A DNA stretch of 64,000 nt from Bacillota bacterium (GCA_023459795.1 JAEWSP010000001.1:18882-82881); one strand, 5' to 3'; positions 1-9,776 are shown, counted from the stretch's first letter. The notes: a model not told the origin generated them from the sequence alone. Made by a program: numbers and translations.

Positions 1-2921
1 ATCCAGGAATAGTAGTAGGCCTTGAGGAAGACATCGCCGATAGAAGTCAGCGGCGTCCTCTCTCCCTCTGCTTCGATGATGAAAGGAAGGATTCCTTCCT
101 CCTTCATCTTCTGCCGGCAGGCAATCAGGGAGAAGAGATGATCAAGGTCTTCGAAATGGTCGTGATAAGTCTCCATCTGCTTGCTGATGACCTCCAGCGG
201 CGTAGAGGAAAAGTCGATCTTGTTGAACAGGGAGAAGTCTGCGGCCGTCGTCTTCATCTCGTCGATAGCCATCTTGTGGCTTTCCAGAAGATGCACCATT
301 GCTTCCAAGGAGAGAAGATCGAACTCCTTATCGGAAAGCTTGGCCGTGAAGTCTCTCCACAGATAGCTGTCCGGAACCTTTGCCTGGTAGTCTTTCGCCC
401 ACTTGGCTTTCTCCACATAATCCTTGAAGTCGATCCCGTATCCGGAAAGATCGAGGCCGTATCCTTCCTTCAGGGCACGGAGGAATTCCTCGTTCCGGAA
501 GTCGATCTCGTTTAGGTCCTTGACGTCCTGAAGGATTGCCGTATCGAGATCGTATTCCCGGAAAAGGAAAGGCAGGGAAGAAAGATCGGTCAAAGAATCA
601 ACAGCAAATCCGTATGTATCGGATAGAAGTTTGCTGTTCTTGCCGAAGTAGTCCTTGGCTTCATGGACACGGTCTAGTGCCTCAAAGACAGCAAGGCTGT
701 CCTTGTAGCCTGGCTTGATGGAACCCAAACGGAGGTAGGAAAGAAGCCGTTTCTTGTCCCGATGGTAGTTCCCGTTGAAGCATCGGCCAAGAGGATTCCG
801 GTAGGCATTCCTGTAAGCCCACATCATCTCCTTGTAGTCGAGATCCAGGATCTTCTTGTCGTATCCGGCAAGAGGCCCCTTAAGGGCTTCCTGGTATTTT
901 CTCTGGTTCTGGATAACCTGAGGGAGAAGTTCTTCTGCCTGCTTCCTGAGATTGGCATTTTTATAGAACAAGGAAAGAGTGTTATTTGCTGCAAGTCTTC
1001 CTTCCACACTATCTCCATACCCCTTTACGGATACGGAAGAGGCAAGATCGACTTCCTTAAGGGGAGGATAGTCTTTCAGGTCTTTGCTTGCTGCAGATAC
1101 ATCCGCAATGATCTTTTCTTTTCTCTGTCCGTAGAAAAGCTCCCGGGCATCACTTCCGCTTAGGATCTTCGGGAAGTCCCCGATCTTCTGGAGGAACAGC
1201 CAGCCCTTCGGGACATCCGGATAGGTCAAGGCAAAGGAGAGGAAAGGCAGTACCTTTTCCATGTCCTCTTCTGAGTAGAGCATCGGGATTCCGAAGAAGG
1301 AAAGGCTCTTCAGATCATGCAAGGCGTCTTCGACTTCGCTTCCGGATGTCGTAACGAACTTCTTGAAGACGGCAACCAGATCCTTGTTCCGGAAATCCGT
1401 CCGGTTCTCATACCAGTAGTTCTGGCTGATCTCGGAAAGGTCCGCTTGGAAGAAAGAACTGTAGGTAACGACCTCTTCCTTCTTCCGCCGGATATCTTCT
1501 TCCTTGTCGTATTCGAGGTCGGTGATGTTTGCCTGGATCGTATCTACCTTCTCCATCCCGGAAAGAATATTGGCGACATCAAACAAAGATTTTCCTAGCG
1601 GCTTCTGCTTCCTATGGAGCTCTTCTGCATAGGTATCGATCTCGTCCCTTTTCAGCTTCAGGTTCTTCAGGTCTTCTTCGTCTTCTTCCGGCAAAGAGTA
1701 GGAAGAAGAAGCAAGATCCAAAGTCTTCATCAGAGAGTCGACGACTTCCGTCCTTGTCGTCTTGTCGGAGTGGAGGTTCAGGATAAAGGGACCTAATCCG
1801 GACTCTTTGAGTCTTGTGCTGACTACATCTAGGGCTGCCTGCTTCTGGGCAACGAAAAGAACCTTCTTGCCGTCGGCAATGCTTTCCGCGATGATGTTCG
1901 TGATGGTCTGGGACTTTCCGGTTCCCGGAGGCCCCTGAAGGACAAAGGATTTTCCGGCCCTGGCATAGGCAAGAGCATCCATCTGGCTGGAATCCGCATC
2001 GACGATCTCATAAAGGTTCTTGGGATCTGCCGTCTTGTCGAAGTCGATATCCTGCAAGGAACTATCGTCCAAAGTGCAGTTTGCCGTGTTTACAAGGAGA
2101 TCCGATAGGACCGGATTCTCCATCATCTTCTTCTTTTGAAGAATGGAGTCTTCGTACATCGCCATGTTCTGGAAAGGCAGCACGGAGATTTCCATGACCT
2201 TCTCCAAAGCAAACCCGTTCGAAGAAATCAGTTTTTCTACCTTTTCCAGGTATTCCGCAAGCCCGTCTTTTGCATCATCAAAAAGAGGCAGGTCGATTCC
2301 GAAGCTCTTCCGGAATTTGAAGGCAAGGGTCGGGTTGAGGAGGATATCGTTCTCGTCTTTGGCAATATGGTAAGAAGACCCGCTTCCGTTCCTCTTGATT
2401 TCAATCGGAACAAGAAGCAAGGGGGCAGCAAGCGGAACAAGGATCTTCTTCCCGTCTGCATCCGTTCTGTAGACCGGGTTGTCCGGATCGTTGAACCTGA
2501 CGAAACCGAAGGAAGCAAAAAGGATATGCAGTCCGGTTTCGGACTCATAGTTCCGATTCTTTCCCCGCAGGTTCTGAAGGACACGGTTCGTATCGGAAAT
2601 CTTCTTCTCGGTCCTGAACTCCCCGCTTGGAATAGAAGGGAAGGTCTTAGGTTCTTCGTGGATTGCCAAAGAGAAGAAGGACTCTTCCCCTTTTGCCATG
2701 ACAGCAAAAGTCTCTTCGTCTTCTCCGCCTGCCGGATAGGTGTATTCCAGCCCTTTCTCGACGAGTCTGTTATAAAAAGCAATAAGTCCAGGATTGGTTA
2801 TCCGGAGAGTGGAGCTGCCTCTTTCCTTGAAGGCGAGAAGAGGATTTCTCAGAGACAAATCGAAAAGCCTTTTGGAGAGGTCGTCTAAGCTGTCGGACAG
2901 CTGTTTTTCTTTTTCTTCCAT
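1..2921 (-). CDS. DUF4011 / superfamily 1 DNA-RNA helicase-like protein, 3' end outside window
   Basis: The gene begins at ATG 2921 with an AGGAG site about 5 bases upstream and runs off the left edge after 973 codons. The N-terminus (residues ~10-60, including RLFDLSLRNPLLAF) matches the start of the DUF4011 domain found in very large helicase proteins. A Walker A motif GPPGTGKSQT lies near residue 330 and is followed by FVAQKQAALDVV, typical of UvrD/Upf1-like SF1 helicases. The middle is long, charged and probably helical. Full-length relatives usually exceed 1300 residues and may end in a DUF3320 or Vsr-like nuclease domain, neither visible here. Some relatives (Hhe-type) act in phage defence; whether this one does cannot be judged from the visible part. 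A TATAAT box at 2942-2947 on the minus strand suggests its own promoter. Confidence 0.8.
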   Translation of the reverse strand, partial: MEEKEKQLSDSLDDLSKRLFDLSLRNPLLAFKERGSSTLRITNPGLIAFYNRLVEKGLEYTYPAGGEDEETFAVMAKGEESFFSLAIHEEPKTFPSIPSGEFRTEKKISDTNRVLQNLRGKNRNYESETGLHILFASFGFVRFNDPDNPVYRTDADGKKILVPLAAPLLLVPIEIKRNGSGSSYHIAKDENDILLNPTLAFKFRKSFGIDLPLFDDAKDGLAEYLEKVEKLISSNGFALEKVMEISVLPFQNMAMYEDSILQKKKMMENPVLSDLLVNTANCTLDDSSLQDIDFDKTADPKNLYEIVDADSSQMDALAYARAGKSFVLQGPPGTGKSQTITNIIAESIADGKKVLFVAQKQAALDVVSTRLKESGLGPFILNLHSDKTTRTEVVDSLMKTLDLASSSYSLPEEDEEDLKNLKLKRDEIDTYAEELHRKQKPLGKSLFDVANILSGMEKVDTIQANITDLEYDKEEDIRRKKEEVVTYSSFFQADLSEISQNYWYENRTDFRNKDLVAVFKKFVTTSGSEVEDALHDLKSLSFFGIPMLYSEEDMEKVLPFLSFALTYPDVPKGWLFLQKIGDFPKILSGSDARELFYGQRKEKIIADVSAASKDLKDYPPLKEVDLASSVSVKGYGDSVEGRLAANNTLSLFYKNANLRKQAEELLPQVIQNQRKYQEALKGPLAGYDKKILDLDYKEMMWAYRNAYRNPLGRCFNGNYHRDKKRLLSYLRLGSIKPGYKDSLAVFEALDRVHEAKDYFGKNSKLLSDTYGFAVDSLTDLSSLPFLFREYDLDTAILQDVKDLNEIDFRNEEFLRALKEGYGLDLSGYGIDFKDYVEKAKWAKDYQAKVPDSYLWRDFTAKLSDKEFDLLSLEAMVHLLESHKMAIDEMKTTAADFSLFNKIDFSSTPLEVISKQMETYHDHFEDLDHLFSLIACRQKMKEEGILPFIIEAEGERTPLTSIGDVFLKAYYYSW

Positions 2922-2941
2922 AGCGCACTCCTGCTAAGGAT

Positions 2942-2947
2942 ATTATA
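2942..2947 (-). promoter_or_regulatory. -10 box of the DUF4011 helicase gene
   Basis: TATAAT on the minus strand, 21 bases before the ATG at 2921, with an AGGAG ribosome site between. No good -35 hexamer is visible 16-18 bases upstream, so confidence is moderate. Confidence 0.5.
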
Positions 2948-3098
2948 CGGGAAAGAGGGGGAGAATAAAGGGGTAAGGTTCCTTTTCGAAAGAGGTTCTG
3001 CTTCTCTCGGCGGGAAAGGAATGGAGACAGGCTGGATTTAATATAGAGAAGATAAGGAAGAGAAAAAAAGGAGTTCTAACAATTATCTACCAGCTTAT

Positions 3099-3112
3099 TA
3101 TAAGCGCTTACT
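3099..3112 (+). promoter_or_regulatory. cre-like (CcpA) site upstream of the secreted-protein/ABC cluster
   Basis: TATAAGCGCTTACT differs from the consensus TGNAANCGNWNNCW at one position (A for G at position 2) and contains the typical palindromic AAGCGCTT core. It lies 54 bases before the ATG of the secreted protein. A weak TATACT -10 lies downstream near 3136-3141. Catabolite control is an inference. Confidence 0.4.
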
Positions 3113-3165
3113 TAGGATTTGTTCATTTTTGAAAACTATACTAGCAATATCAGCGAGGAAATATT

Positions 3166-3675
3166 ATGAAAAAAAGATTGGTTGCTCTTCTTATACCTTT
3201 ATTTTTTTGCAGTTCTTTGGCCAGGCCTCTTTCTTTTACCTTTTCCAAGGAAGAAGTAAATGGGCAGAATAATACTAGTATTCGTCGCATTACGTCTCAT
3301 ATAGATAGTAATTCCAAAAACGGCATTGCCTTACGAAACGAAGAAGCAGAAATAGACTGCCTTTCTTTAAAAGGAAAGCAGATTAATAAAAACCAATCGT
3401 ATGAGTATGGTTTTAAAGAAGGGGCGATGGGCCATGAATTCGACTATACAGTAAACAAAATAACCAAAATGAATGGTCAGTATTGCCCAGATGGGTATGC
3501 TGTTGCTTTCGGATTAACGGGGACCTTCTATAGGTGGTGGGGAAAATACCTTACGAGAGGAACTCAGCCAAACAATCAGGCACGTATCGTAATTGCTAAC
3601 GAAAGCGAAATGGCTGTCGGTTTCGTACTCCATGCAATAGGGGACAGCGAGACTTCCTACTATTTATCGATTTAG
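3166..3675 (+). CDS. small secreted protein of unknown function, candidate bacteriocin-like peptide
   Basis: This is a 169-residue protein with a clear Sec signal peptide: KKR, a hydrophobic stretch LVALLIPLFFCSSLA, then a polar region. A GAGGA ribosome site precedes the ATG. The mature part has no recognisable catalytic motif. It contains a Gly/Trp/Tyr-rich stretch (GLTGTFYRWWGKYL, residues ~125-140) and ends in ETSYYLSI. The gene is five bases upstream of two ABC exporter-like proteins and probably forms an operon with them. A secreted peptide followed by FtsX/DUF1430-like membrane proteins with ATPases resembles lactococcin-972-type loci, but the peptide itself lacks a convincing match to that family. 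It could equally be an exported signal or surface protein handled by the transporters. Confidence 0.6.
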   Translation: MKKRLVALLIPLFFCSSLARPLSFTFSKEEVNGQNNTSIRRITSHIDSNSKNGIALRNEEAEIDCLSLKGKQINKNQSYEYGFKEGAMGHEFDYTVNKITKMNGQYCPDGYAVAFGLTGTFYRWWGKYLTRGTQPNNQARIVIANESEMAVGFVLHAIGDSETSYYLSI

Positions 3676-3680
3676 GAATA

Positions 3681-5865
3681 ATGATATCCATTCATAATCT
3701 GTCCTTCCATTATCCGCGGATCGACGAAGAGGTATTATCGGATGTATCCTTCGATGTCCCGAACCATTCCCTGACAATCCTCGAAGGTCCTAGCGGCTGT
3801 GGAAAAACAACCCTGATAAACCTCCTCCGAGGAGAACTCGCTCCTCTTCAGGGAAAGATTGAAATTGATAGAACAAGTCTCTTCTATGGAGATTCAGAAT
3901 GCTCGAATAATGGCATTCTTTCTGTACTTGACAACCTTTTGTTGGAGACAAAAGACCTGGAAGCAATAAACGATGTTCTTCAGGAAGTCGGACTTTCCGG
4001 TGAGAAGAAGACATTGGCTGCTGACTTGTCGAAAGGAGAGAAGGCAAGACTGATGCTTGCCCGAGTCCTGATTCTCAAACCGAAAACCGTCCTTCCTCGA
4101 TGAGCCAAGCGCAAATCTCGATCCTTCCTCGACAAAGATGGCTTATTGTCTCCTGACAAAACTGTCTAAGACTTCCTCCATCCTTGTGGCAACTCACGAT
4201 CCGGCCGCGCTTTGCTATGCAAACCAGATCATCTCTTTGAAAAACGGGGTCTCCTATGTGAAAGCCGGAAAAGAAGCAGAGGATACGGAGGAAGAACCAG
4301 CTAGGGTTCCTCTTCCTTCCCATAAGGCTTATCTAAAACTTGGCCTGAAACGTTTCTTCCATTATCCAGTAATCGGAGCCTTCCGGCTTCTGGGGCTTGC
4401 CATGATGCTGATTTGTTCTTTCTTGCCTTTTGCAATGGGCTCCGTAGACAAGAATGCCACCTATTCTTCTGCCATCGACAAACTAGACGGCCTTTATCAA
4501 TGCCAGGATACAAACCTAGAAGATTCTCCTTCTTCCACCCAGATCCGGAAAAGTTACCCTGCGGGAGATGCTGTTCCCTGTGTATCGTTCCTCCAATATA
4601 AATTTGCCTTCCTGGAAGATGTAAAGGAATGGATTCCTCAAGACATCGATGAAGTATACCAGAAGAAAGAGTACTATTCTGCAGATTGCTTCCCCGTTTT
4701 TTGGAATAGCAAGATCAATTATGATAACGTTCGTTTCAGCAACGATGACAGCAAAAAGAAAGAAATCCGGGAAGGGGACTACCTAAACAAAGATCTTCCC
4801 CTTGTGGTATCCGGCTTCTTTGATTTCAAAACGGAAGTCGAAGATGAACAGATCCAGGCTGTCATTCCGAAGAAGGACTACCTTTCTTTTTTTAAAGCGG
4901 AAGGCATCCGTTACTCTGGTTTCAGCGATCTCTTCGGAGATTTCATAAGCAACTACAAAGGTTTACATTCCTATTCGCACGACTACTTTGGATTTTCCCC
5001 GATTATTCTTTCGGCAACGATGGCAGGGCTTACTGATGAAGAACAAGAAGATTGGTTCCCGGATGAAAAAAACATCTACATCAACAACAGGTTCTTCTTC
5101 GCCTGGCTTTCGGAACTGAAAGAAGCAAAAGACCCTTATCTTTCCGGGTCCCTCTTTTCCTGTTCGGAGGATTCTTCCGGGTCGGACCGTTTTACTTTCT
5201 CTTCCAGCTTTTCCGAATTGGGATTAGGAAAAGTGACGTTGAATCTCGCTGGAGCCATCGATCTGCAGGGCGATAACTATGCTTTGGTCAGCAATGATTT
5301 CTTTGCCGAGCTCCTGGCCTCGCCATATGTACAAGGAGAAAAAGCACAATCCTTTTTCCTGACCTCAAGGTATCTGAAAACACAGAAAAGCAGGATTCTG
5401 GACTCTTCCCTTAAAATCGGCTCGGACCTGGTTTCCGTGCAGTGCCCATTGGCTCTTGAAAACAGCAAGACGATGACAAGGTTCCTGCTCATTCTTTCGG
5501 GCATCCTTGCAGGAATCCTCGTTCTGCTCTCCCTCCTGTTCGGCGTCCGTTCCAGGGAAGAATTCCGAAAAGACGCTTTAGCCTTCAAAGAGTGGGGAAT
5601 ACCAAAGAAATACCCTCTTCTTTCTGATCTTTCCCTTTCTTTGACAGCCGTTCTTCTTCCTCTTCTCATAAGCCTCCTTCTCTCTCCGTCCCTAGCCCGG
5701 GTAATCGGGCATATTGAGGCGGCAAGCCAGTCGTTCGCCGGTTTGCTTTGCTATTCCCTGACCAGGAGTTTCTTATTTACCCCTCTCCTTGCACTTGCCG
5801 TCTTCGTTCTCCTCTTCGTTTGGAATCTGCCCCGGGAGAGTAAAAATGGTATTATCCGGAAATAA
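3681..5865 (+). pseudogene. MacB-like ABC transporter (fused ATPase + FtsX-type permease), interrupted by a +1 frameshift
   Basis: The first segment (3681-4103) encodes an ABC ATPase with Walker A GPSGCGKTT and signature LSKGEKARL, but runs into a stop directly before Walker B. One base further on, the next frame continues the same protein as FLDEPSANLD and then the H-loop THDPAAL. Skipping a single base near 4092-4096 restores VLLDEPSANLD, so the break looks like a recent one-base insertion, a sequencing error, or less likely programmed +1 shifting. The rest (to 5865) has one TM helix near 4360-4440, an extracellular domain of about 340 residues, and three TM helices at the C-end, which is type VII (MacB/FtsX) topology. 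It lies 5 bases after the secreted-protein gene and overlaps the next ABC gene by 20 bases. The substrate is unknown. Confidence 0.8.
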
Positions 5866-7132
5866 CCTTTGCAAATCCTTCCAGGGGAAGGCAGTAATCA
5901 AGGATATGGATCTTTCCCTAAGCGAGGGAAAGGTCCATATCCTAGAAGGAAAATCGGGATGCGGAAAAAGCACTCTGATGACTTTGCTAGGTCTTTTGGA
6001 TTCTCTGGATAAAGGAACCATTTTTCTGGACGGAAAACAGCTTTCCGGTCTCGGTTCCAAAGAGACAGAAGAAAAAAGAAGCCGGAACTTCTCCTTCCTC
6101 AGCCAGGATGACAACCTGGTGGAATACCTGAGTCTCGAGAACAACCTTTTTCTTGTCACGAAGGACCGAAAGAAAATCCAGGAAGGGGCTTCCCGGCTGG
6201 AGATTTCTTCCCTGCTTCAGAAGCCTGTTTCAGAGCTGTCGCGGGGAGAAAAGGCTAGAGGATCTATTCTACGGGCGATTCTAGAAGACAAGCCGATCCT
6301 ATTCCTGGATGAACCGACTGCCCATCTCGATACAAGGCGTTCCAAGATTGTTTATCAATGGCTTCAGGAGCTTTCCTCAACCCGCCTCCTCTTGGTTATT
6401 TCCCACGATATTAGGGAGAAGTGCCCGGAATACATAGGCAGTCCTTCCTTCTCGTTTCTCCGGATGAAGGATGGGGTTCTTCTGGAAGGAAAGGATCCGG
6501 AAAGTACGGTCCTTCTTCCACAAGGAAGAAGACCCGATCGGATTCCTTTTTCTTCGGTTCTTCGGATTTCTTCCCACTCCCTGATCTCCCATGCCCTGAA
6601 AAGTTCTGCTTTCTTTCTTCTATCCTTGGTTCTTCCCTATTTCATCCTGACTTTCTTCTCTTTCAGCATTTTCCAGACGACGGAAGGGGCAAACAGCTCC
6701 CTGCAGTGGATCTGCGACGGGAGAAAATACTGGATTCTGGTCACCGTACTGCTTTCCCTTCTCAGTCTCGGCCTTTCCTTTTTCTTCTTCTTTGATGACC
6801 GAAAGGAGAAGGCAAAGGAATATACCCTCTTCTCTCTCCTCGGATTCGGAAGCAGAACATCCAGGAGCATAAGCCTCTTCTCCTACCTTCTTCTAATCGT
6901 ACCGGCAGAGATTATCTCCCTCCTTTTCTTCTTTCTAGGAAGAAACGGGGAGAACCAGGTGATTTCCGGAATCCCGGATGCAAAGGAGAGTCTTGCCCTG
7001 ATTTCCCTTACTCCTTATGATGTCCTTCTTTCTATCCTCCTCTTTGTTGCCTTGCCACTCCTTCTCCTATTCCTTTCCTTCCTCCGTTCCCCGCTTTCCC
7101 TTGCCGACCAGATGAAGAAGGACGAAGAATAG
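5846..7132 (+). CDS. ABC transporter with fused ATPase and membrane domain
   Basis: The start is placed at ATG 5846, preceded by GGGAGAG six bases upstream, and overlaps the end of the preceding gene; an ATG 57 bases upstream lies inside that gene and lacks a ribosome site. The 428-residue protein has Walker A GKSGCGKST (residues ~35-43), signature LSRGEKARG, Walker B ILFLDEPTAHLD and switch His SHD. The C-terminal half carries four hydrophobic helices with only short loops, unlike its neighbour with a large extracellular domain. Two fused ATPase-permease proteins in one operon would form a heterodimeric type VII transporter. Coupling to the upstream secreted protein suggests export, immunity or sensing of a peptide; this is inferred from position only. 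Confidence 0.8.
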   Translation: MVLSGNNLCKSFQGKAVIKDMDLSLSEGKVHILEGKSGCGKSTLMTLLGLLDSLDKGTIFLDGKQLSGLGSKETEEKRSRNFSFLSQDDNLVEYLSLENNLFLVTKDRKKIQEGASRLEISSLLQKPVSELSRGEKARGSILRAILEDKPILFLDEPTAHLDTRRSKIVYQWLQELSSTRLLLVISHDIREKCPEYIGSPSFSFLRMKDGVLLEGKDPESTVLLPQGRRPDRIPFSSVLRISSHSLISHALKSSAFFLLSLVLPYFILTFFSFSIFQTTEGANSSLQWICDGRKYWILVTVLLSLLSLGLSFFFFFDDRKEKAKEYTLFSLLGFGSRTSRSISLFSYLLLIVPAEIISLLFFFLGRNGENQVISGIPDAKESLALISLTPYDVLLSILLFVALPLLLLFLSFLRSPLSLADQMKKDEE

Positions 7133-7288
7133 CCTCTTCTTTGCTTTCCTGTTTTGCTATCGCTACAATAGAGGGCAATCCAAGAGCCTTGCGGAAAGAA
7201 TCCATTCTTTTCCAAAGCCCTTCTTGTCTTCCAAAGGAAACAGAGAAGCACGGCTTTCTAATCCGGAAGCCCAGGAAAGGAAACACGT

Positions 7289-8320
7289 ATGCAGATCTTG
7301 ATCATCGGCGGAACAGGTACGATATCGGAAGCCGTGACGAAAAACCTCCTGGCAAAAGAGGGCAACGTCCTCTATCTCCTCAACCGGGGAAACCGGAAAA
7401 TGGGAGAGGTTTTCCCTTCCTGCCCTAACCTCCACTGGATCGAAGGGGATATCCATAACGAAGACAAAATCGCAGAAGCTGTAAAATACCTCGAGTTCGA
7501 TGTCGTCATCGAATTCGTCGCCTTCCGGAAGGAAGATGCGGAGCGGGATTTCCGTCTCTTCCGGGGAAAAACGAAGCAGTACCTCTTCCTGAGTTCTGCA
7601 TCCGTTTATGACAAGTCTTCCTCCTTCCCGATCCGAGAGGATACTGCCCAGGACAATCCCTACTGGGCTTACAGCAGGGAAAAGCAGAATGCCGAGAAGT
7701 ATCTCCTGGAACGTTTCCGTCTCGACCATTTCCCGGTCACGATCGTAAGGCCGAGCCATACCTACGACGAGAAGAAAATTCCTGTCGCCATCCACGGCCA
7801 GGAAGGATCCTACTCTGTCGTCGAACGGATCCAGGAAGAGAAGCCTGTCCTCCTCCCGGGAGACGGATCGACTTTGTGGACTCTGACCTACAGTGCGGAC
7901 TTCGCTGCCTATTTCTCCTTCCTGGTCGGAAATCCGGAAGCTGTCGGAGAAACCTACCAGATCATGTCGGACGAAAGACTGACCTGGCTTGAGATCTACA
8001 CCACGATTGCCAGGACTCTCCGGGTGAAGCTCCATCCCTATTTCGTTTCCTCTTATTACCTTGCGGAAGTCGGGAAGAAGAGAGGATATGATTTTGAAGG
8101 AACCCTGCTAGGAGACAAGAAGGATAACGGGGTGTTCGATACAACGAAGATCAAGAACCTCGCCAAGGAGCCTCTTCCCTTCGTTCTTTTCTCCGAAGGG
8201 GTCAGGAGATGCCTGAACTATATTGCCTCCCACAAGGAATGCCAAACTCCGGATCCGGATTTCGACTTCTTTACGGAGCGGGTAATCCTAGCGCTGGAGG
8301 ACAGCAAGAAACACATCTAG
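7289..8320 (+). CDS. NAD-dependent epimerase/dehydratase family protein (extended SDR)
   Basis: This 343-residue protein starts with the dinucleotide-binding motif GGTGTISEAV in a Rossmann fold. The catalytic YxxxK pair is seen as YSREK near residue 130, preceded by LSSASVYD, which supplies the serine of the triad. A proper AGGAAAGG ribosome site lies 8 bases before the ATG. The layout fits extended short-chain dehydrogenases acting on nucleotide sugars, or CSP41/isoflavone-reductase-like members. The substrate cannot be told from the sequence. It is a single gene followed by a strong terminator, so no operon context helps. Confidence 0.8.
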   Translation: MQILIIGGTGTISEAVTKNLLAKEGNVLYLLNRGNRKMGEVFPSCPNLHWIEGDIHNEDKIAEAVKYLEFDVVIEFVAFRKEDAERDFRLFRGKTKQYLFLSSASVYDKSSSFPIREDTAQDNPYWAYSREKQNAEKYLLERFRLDHFPVTIVRPSHTYDEKKIPVAIHGQEGSYSVVERIQEEKPVLLPGDGSTLWTLTYSADFAAYFSFLVGNPEAVGETYQIMSDERLTWLEIYTTIARTLRVKLHPYFVSSYYLAEVGKKRGYDFEGTLLGDKKDNGVFDTTKIKNLAKEPLPFVLFSEGVRRCLNYIASHKECQTPDPDFDFFTERVILALEDSKKHI

Positions 8321-8332
8321 GAAGAATGTCGG

Positions 8333-8361
8333 AAACCGCTTTCGCAGGAAGCGGTTTTTTT
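8333..8361 (+). terminator. intrinsic terminator after the SDR gene
   Basis: A nine-base stem AAACCGCTT/AAGCGGTTT with a 7-base loop is followed by a run of T, 12 bases after the stop at 8320. Confidence 0.85.
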
Positions 8362-8488
8362 CTTTTCCTTCCCGGTCTTCCCGGTTCTATCTGCTTCTTG
8401 CCGGAGAAAGAGGGAAAGGAGGAAAAAAGAGATTTTCTCCTTTTCGTCTTTCCTCTATCCCCCTTCGTTCCTCTTCTTTAAGCTATGG

Positions 8489-8494
8489 TATAAT
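8489..8494 (+). promoter_or_regulatory. extended -10 promoter of the aminotransferase gene
   Basis: TATAAT preceded by TGG (TGN extended -10). The transcript would start near 8501, giving a leader of about 18 bases carrying the GGGGG ribosome site. No clear -35 is visible, which is common with an extended -10. Confidence 0.65.
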
Positions 8495-8518
8495 TGTCTT
8501 GTTTTGGGGGCTTTTTCC

Positions 8519-9766
8519 ATGAAGGGTATCACGTACATTGCGAAGCGTTCCAGGACCCTAGTCGGCCCGAACGACATCATTGCCATCGCTAATCTTGCCA
8601 AGAAGGATAAGAAAGCAGGCAACAAGATAATCAATGCCAGCATCGGTTCCTTCCTGGACGAAAACGGAAAGCTAGGAGACGTGCCGGTTATCGACGATGC
8701 CTTGAAAGAAAACATCACAGCGGATTTGTCCTACGGCCCAAGCAGCGGAGACCCCTCCTTCAGGGAAGCCGTCATCGACTGGATCTTCACGGACAGAAGA
8801 CCGAAACTGGAATCCCTCTATTCCGTCTTCTCCGGTGCATCCATCGGAGGAACGGGTGCTTTGTTCAATGCCTTCTCCCTCTTCTTGGAAGAAGGAGACA
8901 GTGTCCTCCTTCCGGATATCCTGTGGACGAATTATACCCTCCTTGCCAGGAAAGCAGGCCTAAAGAGCCAGTTCTACTCCCTCTTCGACAAGGACAGGAA
9001 GTTCAATATCCTTTCCGTAAAGGAGAATATCGAAGCCCTGGCCAAGAAGCAGAACCATGTCTTCTTCCTTCTCAACGACCCCTGCCAGAATCCGACCGGA
9101 TACTGCCTTTCGGAAGAAGAATACGATGCCCTGTTTAGTATGCTCGAGGAAGAAGGGAAGAAGACGGATCTCATCGTCCTCTTCGATATCGCCTACCTCG
9201 ACTACTACAACGTAAATGGCCATCACTGCGCTTTGGTGGACAAGCTTCTGGAGAAGAAGGCGGATTTCCTCCCCCTTATTTCCTTCAGCTGCTCGAAGCT
9301 CTTCGGACTCTACGGCCTGAGAGTCGGTGCCCTTCTTGCCCTTGCTCCTAACCCGACCGAAAAAGACGAGATCCAGGCTGCCTACGGAAGCCAGGCCCGC
9401 GGTACTTATTCGGTTCCGGTCTGCTCAGCGGAAGTTGCTGTCTGCAAGGCGATGGAAGACAAGGGGAGCAGAGAAAAGCTTCTTTCGGAAGTCGAAGCCA
9501 ACAAACTCCTGCTTTCCAAGCGTTCCAAGGAAGTCGTCCTTCTTCTGAAAGAGTACGGATTCGATTTCTATCCTTATTCCTCCGGTTTCTTTATCACTTT
9601 GGTAATCAAGAATGCTTTTCCTGTCTTCGAAGCCATGAAGAAGCAGCATATGTATGTTGTTCCGCTGGATGAGAACCATATCCGCCTTGCCGTCTCCGGA
9701 CTTTCCCTTGCAGACGCCAAAGTCCTGATCCCTGCCTTGAAGAAAGCGGCTGAAGAAAACAAATAG
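8519..9766 (+). CDS. class I/II PLP-dependent aminotransferase
   Basis: The ATG at 8519 is chosen over a TTG five codons upstream because GGGGG sits 8 bases before it. The 415-residue protein has the fold type I aminotransferase motifs: NDPCQNPTGY (substrate/PLP Asn), FDIAYLDY (PLP Asp and Tyr) and SFSCSKLFGLYGLRVG, where the Lys of SCSK forms the Schiff base. The C-terminal Arg that binds the substrate carboxylate is likely in NHIRLAVS. The arrangement is like aspartate/aromatic amino acid aminotransferases. Substrate specificity is not determinable here. The gene is monocistronic with its own promoter and terminator. Confidence 0.85.
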   Translation: MKGITYIAKRSRTLVGPNDIIAIANLAKKDKKAGNKIINASIGSFLDENGKLGDVPVIDDALKENITADLSYGPSSGDPSFREAVIDWIFTDRRPKLESLYSVFSGASIGGTGALFNAFSLFLEEGDSVLLPDILWTNYTLLARKAGLKSQFYSLFDKDRKFNILSVKENIEALAKKQNHVFFLLNDPCQNPTGYCLSEEEYDALFSMLEEEGKKTDLIVLFDIAYLDYYNVNGHHCALVDKLLEKKADFLPLISFSCSKLFGLYGLRVGALLALAPNPTEKDEIQAAYGSQARGTYSVPVCSAEVAVCKAMEDKGSREKLLSEVEANKLLLSKRSKEVVLLLKEYGFDFYPYSSGFFITLVIKNAFPVFEAMKKQHMYVVPLDENHIRLAVSGLSLADAKVLIPALKKAAEENK

Positions 9767-9776
9767 GAACCACCAA

